Shown: positions 46,237 to 55,813 of the stretch, piece after piece
Layout: the number at the start of each line of letters is the position of its first letter
How positions within the stretch are numbered: position 1 is the first letter of the stretch
DNA from: Nocardia colli
GTDB lineage: Bacteria > Actinomycetota > Actinomycetes > Mycobacteriales > Mycobacteriaceae
Length of the DNA stretch: 64,000 nt
Reading direction: 5' to 3'
NCBI RefSeq assembly: GCF_008704205.1
Contig: NZ_VXLC01000017.1
Location: 62,001 to 126,000, forward strand
The notes under the pieces: generated by a model
What the model was told of the DNA's origin: nothing
Seen by the model: only the letters and a program-made list of their open reading frames with translations
Database searches by the model: none
Made by a program: the position numbers and the translations under genes

Positions 46237-46725
46237 ATGGCAACCATCACCCGGACCTCGACGTTCGATCGAGTAGCCGCAGTGCCGACGATCGGGGCCG
46301 CGCTGAGCCGTTATGGCTTGGCGCTGGTCATCCTCTGGATCGGCGCGATGAAGTTCTTCTCCTTCGAGGCGCAGGGCATTCAGCCGCTGGTGGCCAGTTC
46401 GCCGCTGATGTCCTGGCTCTACGACCTGCTGAGCGTGAACGCCCTCTCGGCGGTCCTCGGCGTCGTGGAAATCGCGATCGGGCTGTCGATCGCGGCAGGG
46501 CGCTTCGCCCCGCGCGTCGGCCTTATCGGCAGCGCCGGCGCCGTAATCCTGTTCCTGACCACCCTGAGCTTCATGCTCAGCGCCCCCGGCGTCTGGCAGC
46601 CCGGCTACGGTTTCCCGTTCCTCGGGTCGGGCGGCGGGTTTCTGATCAAGGACTTGGTCCTGCTCGGCGTCTCGGTCGCCACTGCCGGTGAGGCTCTCGC
46701 CGCCATCCGCGCTCAGCGACACTGA
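46237..46725 (+). CDS. DUF417 / RclC-like membrane protein
   Basis: 162 residues with four membrane segments. The line GLALVILWIGAMKFFSFEAQGIQPLVASSPLMSWLYD, followed by GVVEIAIGLSIAAGRFAPRVGLIGSAGAV, is the DUF417/YkgB signature; E. coli RclC belongs to it and responds to reactive chlorine. ATG 46237 has AAGGAG. It is divergent from the CGNR regulator, so control by that protein is likely. Confidence 0.8.
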   Translation: MATITRTSTFDRVAAVPTIGAALSRYGLALVILWIGAMKFFSFEAQGIQPLVASSPLMSWLYDLLSVNALSAVLGVVEIAIGLSIAAGRFAPRVGLIGSAGAVILFLTTLSFMLSAPGVWQPGYGFPFLGSGGGFLIKDLVLLGVSVATAGEALAAIRAQRH

Positions 46726-46856
46726 GGTACCAATCGGTCCCGGGGAAACCCGGCCGACTACGTCATAGTCGGCGTCAGTTGACAGATGTGGCGGTGGGAG
46801 CGGCCGACGCACAGTGGAAGCCGTCAATCCCACTGGTTCGCGGAAGGAACAACCAC

Positions 46857-47705
46857 ATGGTCGGCATCCGACGTCCCCATAGCCGGCGCGCTGCCCGGGC
46901 GGTCGCGGCGATCACCGCCGCGGTGGCCGCGGGCAGCCTCGCCGTCGCCTGCACCGCGAGCACCACGCACGCCGGGCCGACCGAGGACGCGCCGAGGCCG
47001 ACCGTCGTGCTGGTGCACGGCGCGTTCGCCGACGGGTCGAGCTGGAACGACGTCATCGACAAGCTCCGCAAGGATCGGTATCCCGTTGTCGCGGCGGCCA
47101 ATCCGCTGCGCGGCCCGGTCGCCGACGCCGCCACGCTACGGGGACTGATCAGTCATATCGACGGACCCGTCGTGCTGGTCGGGCACTCCTACGGCGGCTC
47201 GGTCATCAGCACCGCCGCGGCCGGCAGCGATCAGGTGCGGGCATTGGTGTACGTCGCGGCGTTCCTGCCCGCGCCCGGCGAGACCGCGCTCGAGCTGACC
47301 GGTAAGTTCCCCGGCACCACGCTGCCCGGCACGCTCGACCCGGTCCCGTTCACCGGTCCGGACGGCAGCGCCGGCACCGATCTCTACATCCAGCGCGACA
47401 AGTTCCGCGCCCAGTTCGCCGCCGACGTGCCCGCCGACCGCGCCGCGCTGGCGGCCGCGGCCCAGCGCCCGATCGCGCAGGCCGCACTGGAGGAGAAGGC
47501 CACGGTCGCCGCCTGGACCGGCAAGCCCAGCTGGGACGTGATCACCACGCAGGACCTCAACATCCCCGTCGCGGCGCAGCGGTTCATGGCCGAGCGGGCC
47601 CGGGCGCACGTCACCGAGATCGCCGCGTCGCACTCGGTCGCCGTATCCCAGCCCGAGGCCGTCGCCGACGTGATCGAGCAGGCCGCGCGCGACACCGCCC
47701 ACTGA
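46857..47705 (+). CDS. Exported alpha/beta hydrolase
   Basis: 282 residues. An Arg-rich N-terminus and hydrophobic segment (about 13-31) suggest a signal peptide, possibly with lipid attachment at C32 although the -3 residue is Ala. The core has VLVHGAFADGSSW, nucleophile S111 in LVGHSYGGSV, and a terminal IAASHSVAVSQPEAVADVI His region. Esterase-like; substrate unknown. It follows the RclC-like gene by 131 bases and may share its stress context. Confidence 0.78.
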   Translation: MVGIRRPHSRRAARAVAAITAAVAAGSLAVACTASTTHAGPTEDAPRPTVVLVHGAFADGSSWNDVIDKLRKDRYPVVAAANPLRGPVADAATLRGLISHIDGPVVLVGHSYGGSVISTAAAGSDQVRALVYVAAFLPAPGETALELTGKFPGTTLPGTLDPVPFTGPDGSAGTDLYIQRDKFRAQFAADVPADRAALAAAAQRPIAQAALEEKATVAAWTGKPSWDVITTQDLNIPVAAQRFMAERARAHVTEIAASHSVAVSQPEAVADVIEQAARDTAH

Positions 47706-48004
47706 CGAGCGGTCCGTGGAGCTCGCCGTCTGCCTCGCCTGCGGAATCGAGCCGAATGTTAGGGTGATCGGGTGATCATGGAGGAAGTCGACAGACTGTA
47801 GCCGCCCAGTCGGGGGCGGCGTATTGATTGCACATTCTGCTCGGCGTCCCGAATCGGGGACGGCCTGAGTTTCTTGGTGCCTGCGCCTGTTTCGCCTCCG
47901 TCTGCTTCCGCGAAGTTCCGAAATCACCCGCGCCCACGGTCTCCGCGCCCGCGGCGCGAAACTTGCGGCCCGCTCGTTCGCGAGCAGGAAAGAGTCGACG
48001 AACC

Positions 48005-49600
48005 ATGTCTATATCCACGCAATCCGCGATCACCTTGCAGCAGTTGACGTTCGAATGGCCCGACGGCACCGTCGCGCTTGCCGGAGTCGACGGCGCCCTT
48101 ACCACCGGGCGAACCGGTCTGGTCGGCCGCAACGGTGCGGGCAAATCGACGCTGCTGCGCCTGATCGCCGGAATCCTCACCCCGACGTCCGGACGTATCG
48201 AAACCACCGGTGCGGTGGGCTACCTACCGCAGACACTCACCCTCGGCCGCGACGCCACCATCGCCCAATTGCTCGGCATCGCCGACATTCTCGCGGCGCT
48301 GCGGGCGATCGAATCCGGCGACAGCGCGGAGCGGCACTTCGACACGATCGGCGACGACTGGGACATCGAGGCCCGCGCCGACGAGGCGCTGGACGAAATA
48401 GGTTTCAGCGCAGCCGATCTGGATCGGAAGGTGGGGGAGATCTCCGGCGGCGAGGCGGTGCTCATCGCGATCACCGGCCTGCGGGTGCAGCGCACGCCGA
48501 TCACCCTGCTCGACGAGCCGACCAACAACCTCGATCGCGAAACCCGTTCCCAGCTGGCCGAATTCGTGGATACCTGGCCCGGCACGCTGGTGGTGGTCAG
48601 CCACGATCTGGAACTGCTCGAGCGCATGGACGCCACCGCGGAACTGCACGGCACGACTCTCGACGTGTTCGGCGGTCCGTACAGCGACTGGCAGCGCCAC
48701 ATCGAGCAGGAACAGGCGGCGGCCGCGCAGGCGGCCCGCACCGCCGAGCAGGCGTTGAAAGTCGAGAAACGACAACGCATCGAGGCCGAGACCAAACTCG
48801 CCAGACGCGAACGCACGGGGCGCAACACCCAGCAGAACGGCGGCATTCCGCGAATCCTGGCGGGCAACCGCGCCAGCAAGGCACAGGCTTCGGCCGGAGC
48901 GATGCGCACCACGCTGGACGCGAAAGTCGTTGCGGCCCAAGATGCGCTGGCATCCGCAGCGGCACGGGTGCGCCGCGAGGAACACATCCATCTCGAACTG
49001 CCGGACCCGGATGTGCCGCGCAGCCGCCGCATCGCGGAACTGCGCGACGGCGATCGCGGCGTCGTCATCCAAGGTCCGGAGCGCGTCGCCCTGATCGGCC
49101 GTAACGGCGCGGGGAAGACGACGCTGATCGAGAACCTGATCCACGGTCGCGACCCGGAACGGGGCACGCTGTACACCGACCGGGTGGGCTATCTCCCGCA
49201 ACGCCTCGATGACCTGGACGAGCAGGCCGGCGCGCTCGACAACGTGCACGCGGTCGCCGCCGCCACCCCGCCCGCCACGATCCGCAACCAGCTGGCCCGG
49301 CTACTCCTGCGCGGTGACAGCGTCGAGCGGCCCGTCTCGACGCTGTCCGGCGGCGAGCGATTCCGAGTCTCGTTGGCGCGCTTGCTTCTCGCCGATCCAC
49401 CGGCGCAGGTGCTGATCCTCGACGAGCCCACCAACAACCTCGACATCGCCAGCGTCGACCAACTCGTCGACGCGCTGGCCGACTATCGCGGCGCGATTAT
49501 GGTGGTCAGTCACGACTATCCGTTCCTGCGCCGGATCGGCGTCGACACCGTGCTCGAACTCGAGTCCGGCGGCGGTATCCGGCAACGCGCTTACCTGTAG
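48005..49600 (+). CDS. ABC-F family ATP-binding protein
   Basis: 531 residues with two ABC cassettes and no membrane domain. Walker A1 is GRNGAGKST (41-49), and a second GRNGAGKT lies in the C-terminal half. Signatures are ISGGE and LSGGERFRVS, each with LLDEPTNNLD-type Walker B. The linker between cassettes is about 80 residues, charged and helical. ABC-F proteins act on the ribosome, in antibiotic protection or translation factor roles. The 5' region (47707-48004) has a six-base-pair hairpin near 47846 but no clear leader peptide. Target drug unknown. Confidence 0.85.
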   Translation: MSISTQSAITLQQLTFEWPDGTVALAGVDGALTTGRTGLVGRNGAGKSTLLRLIAGILTPTSGRIETTGAVGYLPQTLTLGRDATIAQLLGIADILAALRAIESGDSAERHFDTIGDDWDIEARADEALDEIGFSAADLDRKVGEISGGEAVLIAITGLRVQRTPITLLDEPTNNLDRETRSQLAEFVDTWPGTLVVVSHDLELLERMDATAELHGTTLDVFGGPYSDWQRHIEQEQAAAAQAARTAEQALKVEKRQRIEAETKLARRERTGRNTQQNGGIPRILAGNRASKAQASAGAMRTTLDAKVVAAQDALASAAARVRREEHIHLELPDPDVPRSRRIAELRDGDRGVVIQGPERVALIGRNGAGKTTLIENLIHGRDPERGTLYTDRVGYLPQRLDDLDEQAGALDNVHAVAAATPPATIRNQLARLLLRGDSVERPVSTLSGGERFRVSLARLLLADPPAQVLILDEPTNNLDIASVDQLVDALADYRGAIMVVSHDYPFLRRIGVDTVLELESGGGIRQRAYL

Positions 49601-49605
49601 CCGGA

Positions 49606-49639
49606 CGCTGGGGCCGGTGCTGTGTCACCGGCCCCAGCG
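49606..49639. terminator. Bidirectional terminator between ABC-F and hydrolase
   Basis: A perfect 14-bp stem (49606-49619 with 49626-49639, containing GCTGGGGCCGGTG) with a 6-base loop, placed exactly between convergent stops at 49600 and 49641. Confidence 0.85.
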
Positions 49640-49640
49640 C

Positions 49641-50672
49641 TCACAGGTGATCGGCGTCGATGATCGCCTGCGCGAACGGATGCGGCGCTTCTTGCGGGAC
49701 GTTGTGCCCGATGCCGTCGAGCACGCGGTGCTCGTATTTGCCGGAGTACTTGCCGCGGTAGGGTTTTCCGTCCTTGGCCGCCCCGTCGAAATCGCTGCCG
49801 ATGGTGATGGCGGGCACGGTGATGGCCGGTCCGGCGGCGAGCTGCTGCTCGTAGGCGTCGTATTGCGGCTCGCCGGGCGCCAGGCTCAGCCGCCACCGGT
49901 AGTTGTGGATGACGATGTCGACATGGTCGGGATTGTCGAAGGCGGCCGCGCTGCGGTCATAGGTGGCGTCGTCGAAATGCCATTGGGGAGAAGCGCGTTG
50001 CCAGATCAGCTTGTTGAAATCGTGCCGGTTGCGGGTGTAGCCGAGGCGGCCGCGTTCGGTGGCGAAATAGTACTGATACCACCAGCCGAGTTCGGCTTCC
50101 GGCGACAGCGGCTGCTGCTGCGCCGCCTGCTGGGTGACGATGTATCCGCTCACCGCGACGATCGCCTTGCAACGCTGCGGCCACAAGGTGGCGATGATGT
50201 CGACTGTTCTTGCGCCCCAGTCGAATCCGCCGAGAACGGCTTGGTCGATGTGCAGCGCGTCCATGAAGTCGACGATGTCGCGGGCGATCGCCGTCTGCTG
50301 GCCGTTGCGGACGGTCTCGGCGGACCGGAAGGTGGTCGAGCCGTAACCGCGTAGGAACGGGACGATTACCCGGTATCCGGCGGCCGCGAGCAGCGGTCCG
50401 ACGTCGGCGTAGCTATAGGGGTCGTAGGGCCAGCCGTGCAGCAGAATCACGGGTTGCCCGGTGCTGGGACCGAATTCGGCGTATCCGACAGTGAGCACTC
50501 CGGCGTCGATCTGTTTGATCGGGCCCAGCGTGGTGTTGGCCCCGGAGCCCGCCCGCAGGTCCGGTCCCGGCGTCGTGGTCGCGGGCGTGGTGGAGTCGGT
50601 GGCGCAGGCGCCCAATGCGGCCGCCGCGCCGACCGCCAGCGCGCCACCGAAAAATCGTCTGCTGATGTCCAT
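49641..50672 (-). CDS. Tat/lipoprotein epoxide-hydrolase-like alpha/beta hydrolase
   Basis: 343 residues. The Tat-like signal MDISRRFFGGALAVGAAAALGAC has twin Arg and lipobox LGAC (C23). The hydrolase core has LLHGWPYDPYSY, nucleophile D151 in GGFDWGAR, and His323 in GIGHNVPQEAP. An aspartate nucleophile points to epoxide hydrolase or haloalkane dehalogenase chemistry rather than an esterase. Probably on the outer face of the membrane. Substrate unknown. Confidence 0.8.
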   Translation of the reverse strand: MDISRRFFGGALAVGAAAALGACATDSTTPATTTPGPDLRAGSGANTTLGPIKQIDAGVLTVGYAEFGPSTGQPVILLHGWPYDPYSYADVGPLLAAAGYRVIVPFLRGYGSTTFRSAETVRNGQQTAIARDIVDFMDALHIDQAVLGGFDWGARTVDIIATLWPQRCKAIVAVSGYIVTQQAAQQQPLSPEAELGWWYQYYFATERGRLGYTRNRHDFNKLIWQRASPQWHFDDATYDRSAAAFDNPDHVDIVIHNYRWRLSLAPGEPQYDAYEQQLAAGPAITVPAITIGSDFDGAAKDGKPYRGKYSGKYEHRVLDGIGHNVPQEAPHPFAQAIIDADHL

Positions 50673-50813
50673 TCGCGCTCCTGCTGTCGGTTCTCGGCGG
50701 ATGCGCGGCGACGTTTGTCACCGCTGGTACCGACGCTAGGCAGCGCACGAGAGCCACCGCGAGCGTCGGATGACGTAATCAGTGTCGGTCAGCCGCGCGG
50801 GGACAAGTGGTGA

Positions 50814-53528
50814 CTACGGGTTCGGGTCGTCGGAGGTCGGCAACAGCGCGGCCAAGTCGCCGCGCGCACTGATGCCGAGCTTCGGGAAGATCCGGTGCAG
50901 GTGGGTGCTGACGGTCCGATGCGACAGATACAGCCGTTGCCCGATCTCCCGGTTGGTCAGTCCCTGCGCCGCCAGTTGCGCGATGCTCAGCTCGTGTGGG
51001 GTGAGCCGGTCGCGGGCGTCCAGGCTGCGGTCCGGGCTCGATTCGCCGGCACCGCGTAGTTCCACGCGGGCCCGCTCGCTCCAGGCGGCGAAGCCGAGGG
51101 CGTCGAAAGTCTCTCTGGCCGTGCGCAAATGGGTCCGGGATTCGACGACCCGGCGCTGCCGGCGCAACCACTCGCCGTAGGCCAAGTGTAGCCGGCCGCG
51201 CTCGGCTGGCCACCGGCCGAGATCGGCCGCCAGCGCGGCGGTGAATCGCTCGTCGGCGGCCTCGTTAGCGAAAACGGCCTGCGCGTAACGCATTCCGATG
51301 TGCAGCGCGGGTGACGGGGTCAGCGCGGCCGCGGGTTCCAGGTCGCGCAGCAACTTCTGCATCGCGTCGGACTGTCCGGCGCGCACCGCCGCTTCGGCGT
51401 GCTCGACCAGGAAGTACCCGCGCAGGAACGGCGAATGGGCCGGATCGCGCGAATCGTGGATGCGGCTCAGGTCGGCGAACGCGTCATCGAACCGGCCCTC
51501 GCCGAGCGCGATGAGTCCGCGGGTGAGCTGGACCGTGGCCAGCACCGGACGCGCGCCCGCGGCCAGCCCGATCCGCTCCGCCTCCGCCGTCAGCGTCGTC
51601 GCCTGCGGGTAATCCCCACGCAGCGCGGCGATTTCGGCCTGCACCGCGAGGGCGAGTCCGTGCATGAACGGCTGGCCGGTCTCGTCGGCGAAGGCGGCCG
51701 CCTCGGTGGCAGCCGATGCGGCGGCGGTGAGATCGCCGAGCCGGGCCAGGCTCCAGGCTTGGACCGTGAGCGCGCGGGGCAGCAGCCCTAGTCGTCCGGC
51801 GGCGCGCAGTCCGGGGGCGGCGGCGGTGGAGAAGTCTGCAGCCAGGTCGAAGGCGCCGACCTGAAGTGACGCGCTGCCGAGGAAACGGTCCACCTCCGGG
51901 TCGCGGCCGGTGGTCGAGACCAGTGCGCGGAGGTGGCGCAGGACCTGGTCGCCGCGTTCGAACGGAGCCACATACGCCTGCACCGCGACCATGCGCGGGT
52001 CGTCGCCGGGGATCGGGAGCGCGTCGGCGACCGCGAGGAGTGCGCGGCGGGTGCCGGGTCCGGGTTCGATCCAGAAGCACCGCATGGCCGCACCCCACAG
52101 GATGCGCATCGCGGCGTCGGTGTACCCGTCGGCCGCGACGGAGCCCGCTGTCGCGGCCAGTTCGGCTATCCGCGAAGGGCTTTCGCGCATGCCATCGTCG
52201 AATCCGCTGAGCAGCCAGTTGGCGGTAGCCTCGTGCCGCGGGGCCAATGCGAGCTCGCGGGCGACGTCGACCAAGCGTTCGGCAGTGTCGCGGCGACCGG
52301 AGTCGACCGCCAGTTCGGCCGCACGGAGCAGACGATCGGCACGGAGGTCGGGCGTGGTGCTGAGGGCCGCGGCCCGTTCCAGCGCTGCGACCGCGCCGAC
52401 CCGGTGTCTCGCCTGTTCCGCGGTCGTTTCGAGTTCGGTCGCCACCTTTTCGTCGGGGCCTATGGTGCCGGCCGCGCGATGCCAGACCTGGCGATTCGGC
52501 AGGGCGTCGAGTACCTCGGCGAGCGCGAGGTGCGCCCGGCGGAGATCGTCGGCGGTTGCGGTCGCCGCGAGCGCCGACCGCATCAGCGGGTGCCGGAATG
52601 TCACTGTGCTGGCACCGATTTCGATCAGTCGAGCTGTGGCGGCGGGCGCGAGGATCTCCGGCTCGACCGGTTGACCGAGGAGAATGCTGGTGGCGGTGAG
52701 TGTTTCGGCGAGGGAGTCGCTGTCGTTGACGGCAGCGACCAACAATGCGTAGCGGCTATGCGCGGGCAGTGTGGCGCCGCGCGCCGAGAACGCGCGTTCC
52801 AGTCGTTCGGTCAACGGCAGTGCCGCGGTCGGCTCAGCGAGTTCGGCTGCCGCCGTGGGGAGTTCGATCAGTGCGAGCGGGTTTCCCCGCGCCTCCGTCC
52901 GCACCCGCTGCCGGACCGCTGCGGGCAAGTCCGCCGCGGAGCTGTCGAGCAGCGCGGTCGCTTCGTCCTCGGACAGCCCGTCCAGCCGCATGGCGGTCAG
53001 TCCGGCGTCGCACAGCGGTGAGGTACTGCCGTCGCGCAGGGTGCCGACCAGGACGAGCGGTTCGGCCTCGATGCGGCGCGCGACGAAGGCGAGCACGTCG
53101 GCACTGGCCGGGTCGAGCCAGTGCACGTCCTCGGCGACGACGAGCAGCGGCCGGTCGGCGGCCGCGTCGGCCAGCACGGTCAATGCGGCCAGGCCCACCA
53201 GGTAGAGGCTCGGATCTCCCGAAGCGTCCGACATGCCCAAAGCGGTGGTCAGCGCCTCGGCCTGACGCGCGGGCAGAGCGTCGAATCCACGGCGCAAGGG
53301 GTAGACCAGACGATGTAGCCCGGCGTACGGCAGATTCCGCTCGGCCTCGATACCGGCGGCGCGCAGCACCCGCAGCCCCGCGACCGCCGCGGCGGCGACC
53401 GCCGCCTCGACCAGCGCCGACTTCCCGATCCCCGGCTCGCCCTCGATCAGGATCCCGCTCTGCTCGGCGGGCCCGTCCAACAGCGCGGCCAGAGCCTTCA
53501 GCTCGGCGTCTCGTCCGACCATCGGCAT
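50814..53528 (-). CDS. LAL-type LuxR regulator (large ATP-binding)
   Basis: 904 residues from ATG 53528. An AAA/STAND ATPase comes first (MPMVGRDAEL, Walker A GEPGIGKS 30-37, LLVVAEDVHWLD), then a long TPR-like helical middle, and a C-terminal LuxR HTH (LTPHELSIAQLAAQGLTNREIGQRLYLSHRTVSTHLHRIF). The upstream ATG 53564 has its GGAG directly adjacent with no spacing, so ATG 53528 with AAGGGA is preferred. It may control neighbours or a distant regulon. Confidence 0.85.
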   Translation of the reverse strand: MPMVGRDAELKALAALLDGPAEQSGILIEGEPGIGKSALVEAAVAAAAVAGLRVLRAAGIEAERNLPYAGLHRLVYPLRRGFDALPARQAEALTTALGMSDASGDPSLYLVGLAALTVLADAAADRPLLVVAEDVHWLDPASADVLAFVARRIEAEPLVLVGTLRDGSTSPLCDAGLTAMRLDGLSEDEATALLDSSAADLPAAVRQRVRTEARGNPLALIELPTAAAELAEPTAALPLTERLERAFSARGATLPAHSRYALLVAAVNDSDSLAETLTATSILLGQPVEPEILAPAATARLIEIGASTVTFRHPLMRSALAATATADDLRRAHLALAEVLDALPNRQVWHRAAGTIGPDEKVATELETTAEQARHRVGAVAALERAAALSTTPDLRADRLLRAAELAVDSGRRDTAERLVDVARELALAPRHEATANWLLSGFDDGMRESPSRIAELAATAGSVAADGYTDAAMRILWGAAMRCFWIEPGPGTRRALLAVADALPIPGDDPRMVAVQAYVAPFERGDQVLRHLRALVSTTGRDPEVDRFLGSASLQVGAFDLAADFSTAAAPGLRAAGRLGLLPRALTVQAWSLARLGDLTAAASAATEAAAFADETGQPFMHGLALAVQAEIAALRGDYPQATTLTAEAERIGLAAGARPVLATVQLTRGLIALGEGRFDDAFADLSRIHDSRDPAHSPFLRGYFLVEHAEAAVRAGQSDAMQKLLRDLEPAAALTPSPALHIGMRYAQAVFANEAADERFTAALAADLGRWPAERGRLHLAYGEWLRRQRRVVESRTHLRTARETFDALGFAAWSERARVELRGAGESSPDRSLDARDRLTPHELSIAQLAAQGLTNREIGQRLYLSHRTVSTHLHRIFPKLGISARGDLAALLPTSDDPNP

Positions 53529-53660
53529 CGTGCGGCATCCCTTCTCCGGGTCCTCCGGTGACATCTCCGACCCGTCGCGACCCTATCTGAACCGCGAATA
53601 CGTCAACCCAGCGTCATCTGACAGATTCGCCGACCGGCCCGTGCTGGCGAAGGTATTCCC

Positions 53661-54089
53661 ATGGCTACCGTTCGTTTCCACTTCTCCTCCACACTGACTC
53701 CCGCCGAGGTCGTGCGGGTACTCACCGATTTCGGCCCCACCCGCCCCGACCAGTGGCCGTCCATCGACGCCGAGCACTTCGTCGTGCACGACCGCGGCGA
53801 CACCTGGGCCGAGGTCACCGAGGGCACCGCCGCCGCCTGGGAGCGAGCCCGCTACCAGTGGAACCCATCCACCCACACCGTCACCATCACCACACTCAAT
53901 TCAAAGCTCTTCGGCACAGGCGGCGGCTGGACCTTCCACGCGACCCCCGAGTCAACCGGCAGCCGCGTGGAAGTCGAACTGACCCGCACCCCGCAGGCAA
54001 TCAAGGGCAAGCTACTGGCCGCATTGCTACCCCTGATCGGGCCGTCCTCGCTGCGCAAGTCCTTCGCCGGCCCGCTGAAGGCCGCCTGA
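53661..54089 (+). CDS. SRPBCC/START-like domain protein
   Basis: 142 residues with a Bet v1/SRPBCC-like strand-helix layout: MATVRFHFSSTLTPAEVVRVLTDF, then WAEVTEGTAAAWERARYQWNPSTHTVTITTL and a C-terminal helix LLPLIGPSSLRKSFAGPLKAA. It may bind a hydrophobic ligand; no catalytic residues are evident. A tiny ORF follows at its stop. It is the last gene before the AT-richer island. Confidence 0.6.
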   Translation: MATVRFHFSSTLTPAEVVRVLTDFGPTRPDQWPSIDAEHFVVHDRGDTWAEVTEGTAAAWERARYQWNPSTHTVTITTLNSKLFGTGGGWTFHATPESTGSRVEVELTRTPQAIKGKLLAALLPLIGPSSLRKSFAGPLKAA

Positions 54090-54232
54090 TGTCCCCACTC
54101 GCGCGCGTGTTCCGCTGGGCCGACCGACTCAGTGCGACAACGGTTCCGGCCGGCCCGGCGGCACTGTGGATCTGGTCGGAGGCTGCACTGATGCACGGGC
54201 GAGGCCCCACTGCTTGTGATCTGCTCGGCTAG
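54089..54232 (+). CDS. Possible 47-residue ORF at SRPBCC stop
   Basis: An ATG overlaps the SRPBCC stop by one base (TGATG) and opens 47 codons, MSPLARVFRWADRL... ending CDLLG. There is no recognisable domain. It may be translated by coupling, or may be chance before the tRNA fragment. Confidence 0.25.
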   Translation: MSPLARVFRWADRLSATTVPAGPAALWIWSEAALMHGRGPTACDLLG

Positions 54233-54243
54233 TCCTAAGTTAT

Positions 54244-54276
54244 TGTGCCAGAGAGGATTCGAACCTCCGGCCTTCA
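54244..54276 (-). tRNA. tRNA 3'-end fragment (T arm and acceptor 3' strand)
   Basis: On the minus strand: AAGGCCGGAGGTTCGAATCC, then TCTCTGGCACA. This is a T arm with TTCGAAT loop plus the 3' acceptor strand. The 5' half (acceptor, D and anticodon arms) is not recognisable. It closely resembles the 3' end of the intact tRNA-Arg(ACG) at 56986-57058. Such 3' ends are typical attachment-site remnants. Confidence 0.5.
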
Positions 54277-54342
54277 TGTCGTGCGGATTTTGCGATAGAT
54301 ATTCAGGCTGTCTGCGATCCCCAGCAATGTGCGGCGGGTCGT

Positions 54343-55488
54343 TTAACGCTCGGGCCCTGAATGACTTGGGAGGTCCAGGAGTCGGCAGATCTCCTGGTCC
54401 GGATATGGGGTGCTCCGGCTCTCCTGCTGGAACGCGCGCGTGAACGCTGACGTCGCTGCGGCAATCGGCGCGTGCCGAATGAGGATGGTGGCGGCCGTTT
54501 CGGAGATGCCCTGCGGCACTTCGCCCTCGGCGATCGTGCGCACCATCGCGGCTCGTGTCTCCCGGCTTTCCAGTCCGTAGAGGGCGGTGATCAACCACTT
54601 CACCAGATAGGTGGAAGTGAAACCGCGGTCGTAGCTTTGGTTCCGGTCGAAGAACGCGGCCTCCTCCGGCGAGAGGTCGAACCCGCAGGAGAGCGTGAGG
54701 CCGTAGTCGCCGAAGTAGAGGCGTCGACCGTCGGTCAGGATGTTGTGGAAGTGCGCGTCGAGGTGCAGCAGCCCACGGTTGTTCATGAACTCGGTGCCGG
54801 CGGCCAGTTCGCGCTCCACCATGGCGCAGGCGTGGTCGGCAGCTTCGCCGCCTGCCTCGATCCGGGCGTTCAGCCACTGGTGCAGGTTCTGTGGGATGTA
54901 TTCCAGGAACAGCGCGATGCTGGCCGAAGAGTCCCGCAGGGCCTCGATCCGGTGGCGCACGTCAGGGTGGCCGTCCCAGTAGTCGACGGCGTGGTCGATG
55001 TCGGCGAGTTCGGTCGGCAGTGGCGTCGTGTCCGGCAGCACCCGCCAGTGGTACACCAGTGGGAAGCCTGGGTGCTCGTCGGCGAGCACCCAGTTCGTGG
55101 TCATGGTGTGCACGGCGAGCTCGCGCCAGGCCCCGAAGCCCGCCCCACCGATGAGGCCGACGCCGTAGTGGTAGAACTGCGGTAGGTCGAACAGGTTCGC
55201 CGTGGATCGTAGGTGCTCGGGCCGCTGTTCCAGGTCGGTGAGGGGCACTCGCTTCACGAAGACCGGTGTTCCGGCGACCTCCAGCAGCGCCGTCTTCCCG
55301 CCGATACCGACGCCCAGCGGCGCGGCCGCATCCACGAGCTCGCACAACGCGTGATCACTGCGCAGCGCCAGGGCCGTCGAGACGGTGCTATAGGACTGCA
55401 GGCGCGCCGAGCGTGACATGTCGCGGGTCGTCGCCGCGTCAGGCGACGGGGACGTCACTGCGACAGCGGAATTCGTTGCGGTCTCCAC
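54343..55488 (-). CDS. Protein-kinase-fold (PKL) protein
   Basis: 381 residues. Kinase residues can be traced: K79 (FVKR), E123 (WRELAVH), D244 and N249 in LLHLDAHFHNILTDG (catalytic loop), and D261 in GDYG (DFG-like). A ligand-like insert lies between lobes. It could phosphorylate a small molecule or protein, like aminoglycoside-kinase or Fam20-like relatives. The GTG at 55488 is used. Gene and surroundings look less GC-rich than the backbone. Confidence 0.75.
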   Translation of the reverse strand: METATNSAVAVTSPSPDAATTRDMSRSARLQSYSTVSTALALRSDHALCELVDAAAPLGVGIGGKTALLEVAGTPVFVKRVPLTDLEQRPEHLRSTANLFDLPQFYHYGVGLIGGAGFGAWRELAVHTMTTNWVLADEHPGFPLVYHWRVLPDTTPLPTELADIDHAVDYWDGHPDVRHRIEALRDSSASIALFLEYIPQNLHQWLNARIEAGGEAADHACAMVERELAAGTEFMNNRGLLHLDAHFHNILTDGRRLYFGDYGLTLSCGFDLSPEEAAFFDRNQSYDRGFTSTYLVKWLITALYGLESRETRAAMVRTIAEGEVPQGISETAATILIRHAPIAAATSAFTRAFQQESRSTPYPDQEICRLLDLPSHSGPER

Positions 55489-55813
55489 GTGGAAGCCGAC
55501 CTCGATTCAGCCATGGCCGCGCGGTCGTGTCGGCGGCCTTCAGAGCGGGAAGCAGATCTGCCCGGGTCGTCGCACCCGATGGCGGTACTGGCTTGTCCCC
55601 CTGGAACCGCACTCTACGTCACGATCTCCACGTGAAGCCCTGTGCGACAGGGCACCGCAACCAGTGGTGCTGGGTGGCTGATACCCGGGAAGCCGAACGC
55701 GCTCATGTCGATGATCGGGTCAACCACAGCCGTCGAGAAGCGCAGCCCTAGAATTCAGCGGTGACTTCGGATCTCATCGACGCTGAGGGTTGGATCCTCC
55801 GTGAGGTACCTCG
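55489..55813. other. Spacer upstream of island hypotheticals
   Basis: About 325 bases without a strong gene. A near-repeat TCTCCACGTG(G)AAGCC occurs at 55482-55497 and 55625-55639. A short GTG ORF of 18 codons (55761-55817) overlaps the next ATG as ATGA and could be a coupled leader, but has no recognisable sequence. Confidence 0.45.

Noticed and set aside
47707..48004. Leader peptide/attenuator of the ABC-F gene
   Set aside because: Only a six-base-pair hairpin (47846-47863) and no short ORF with a good ribosome site; evidence too thin.
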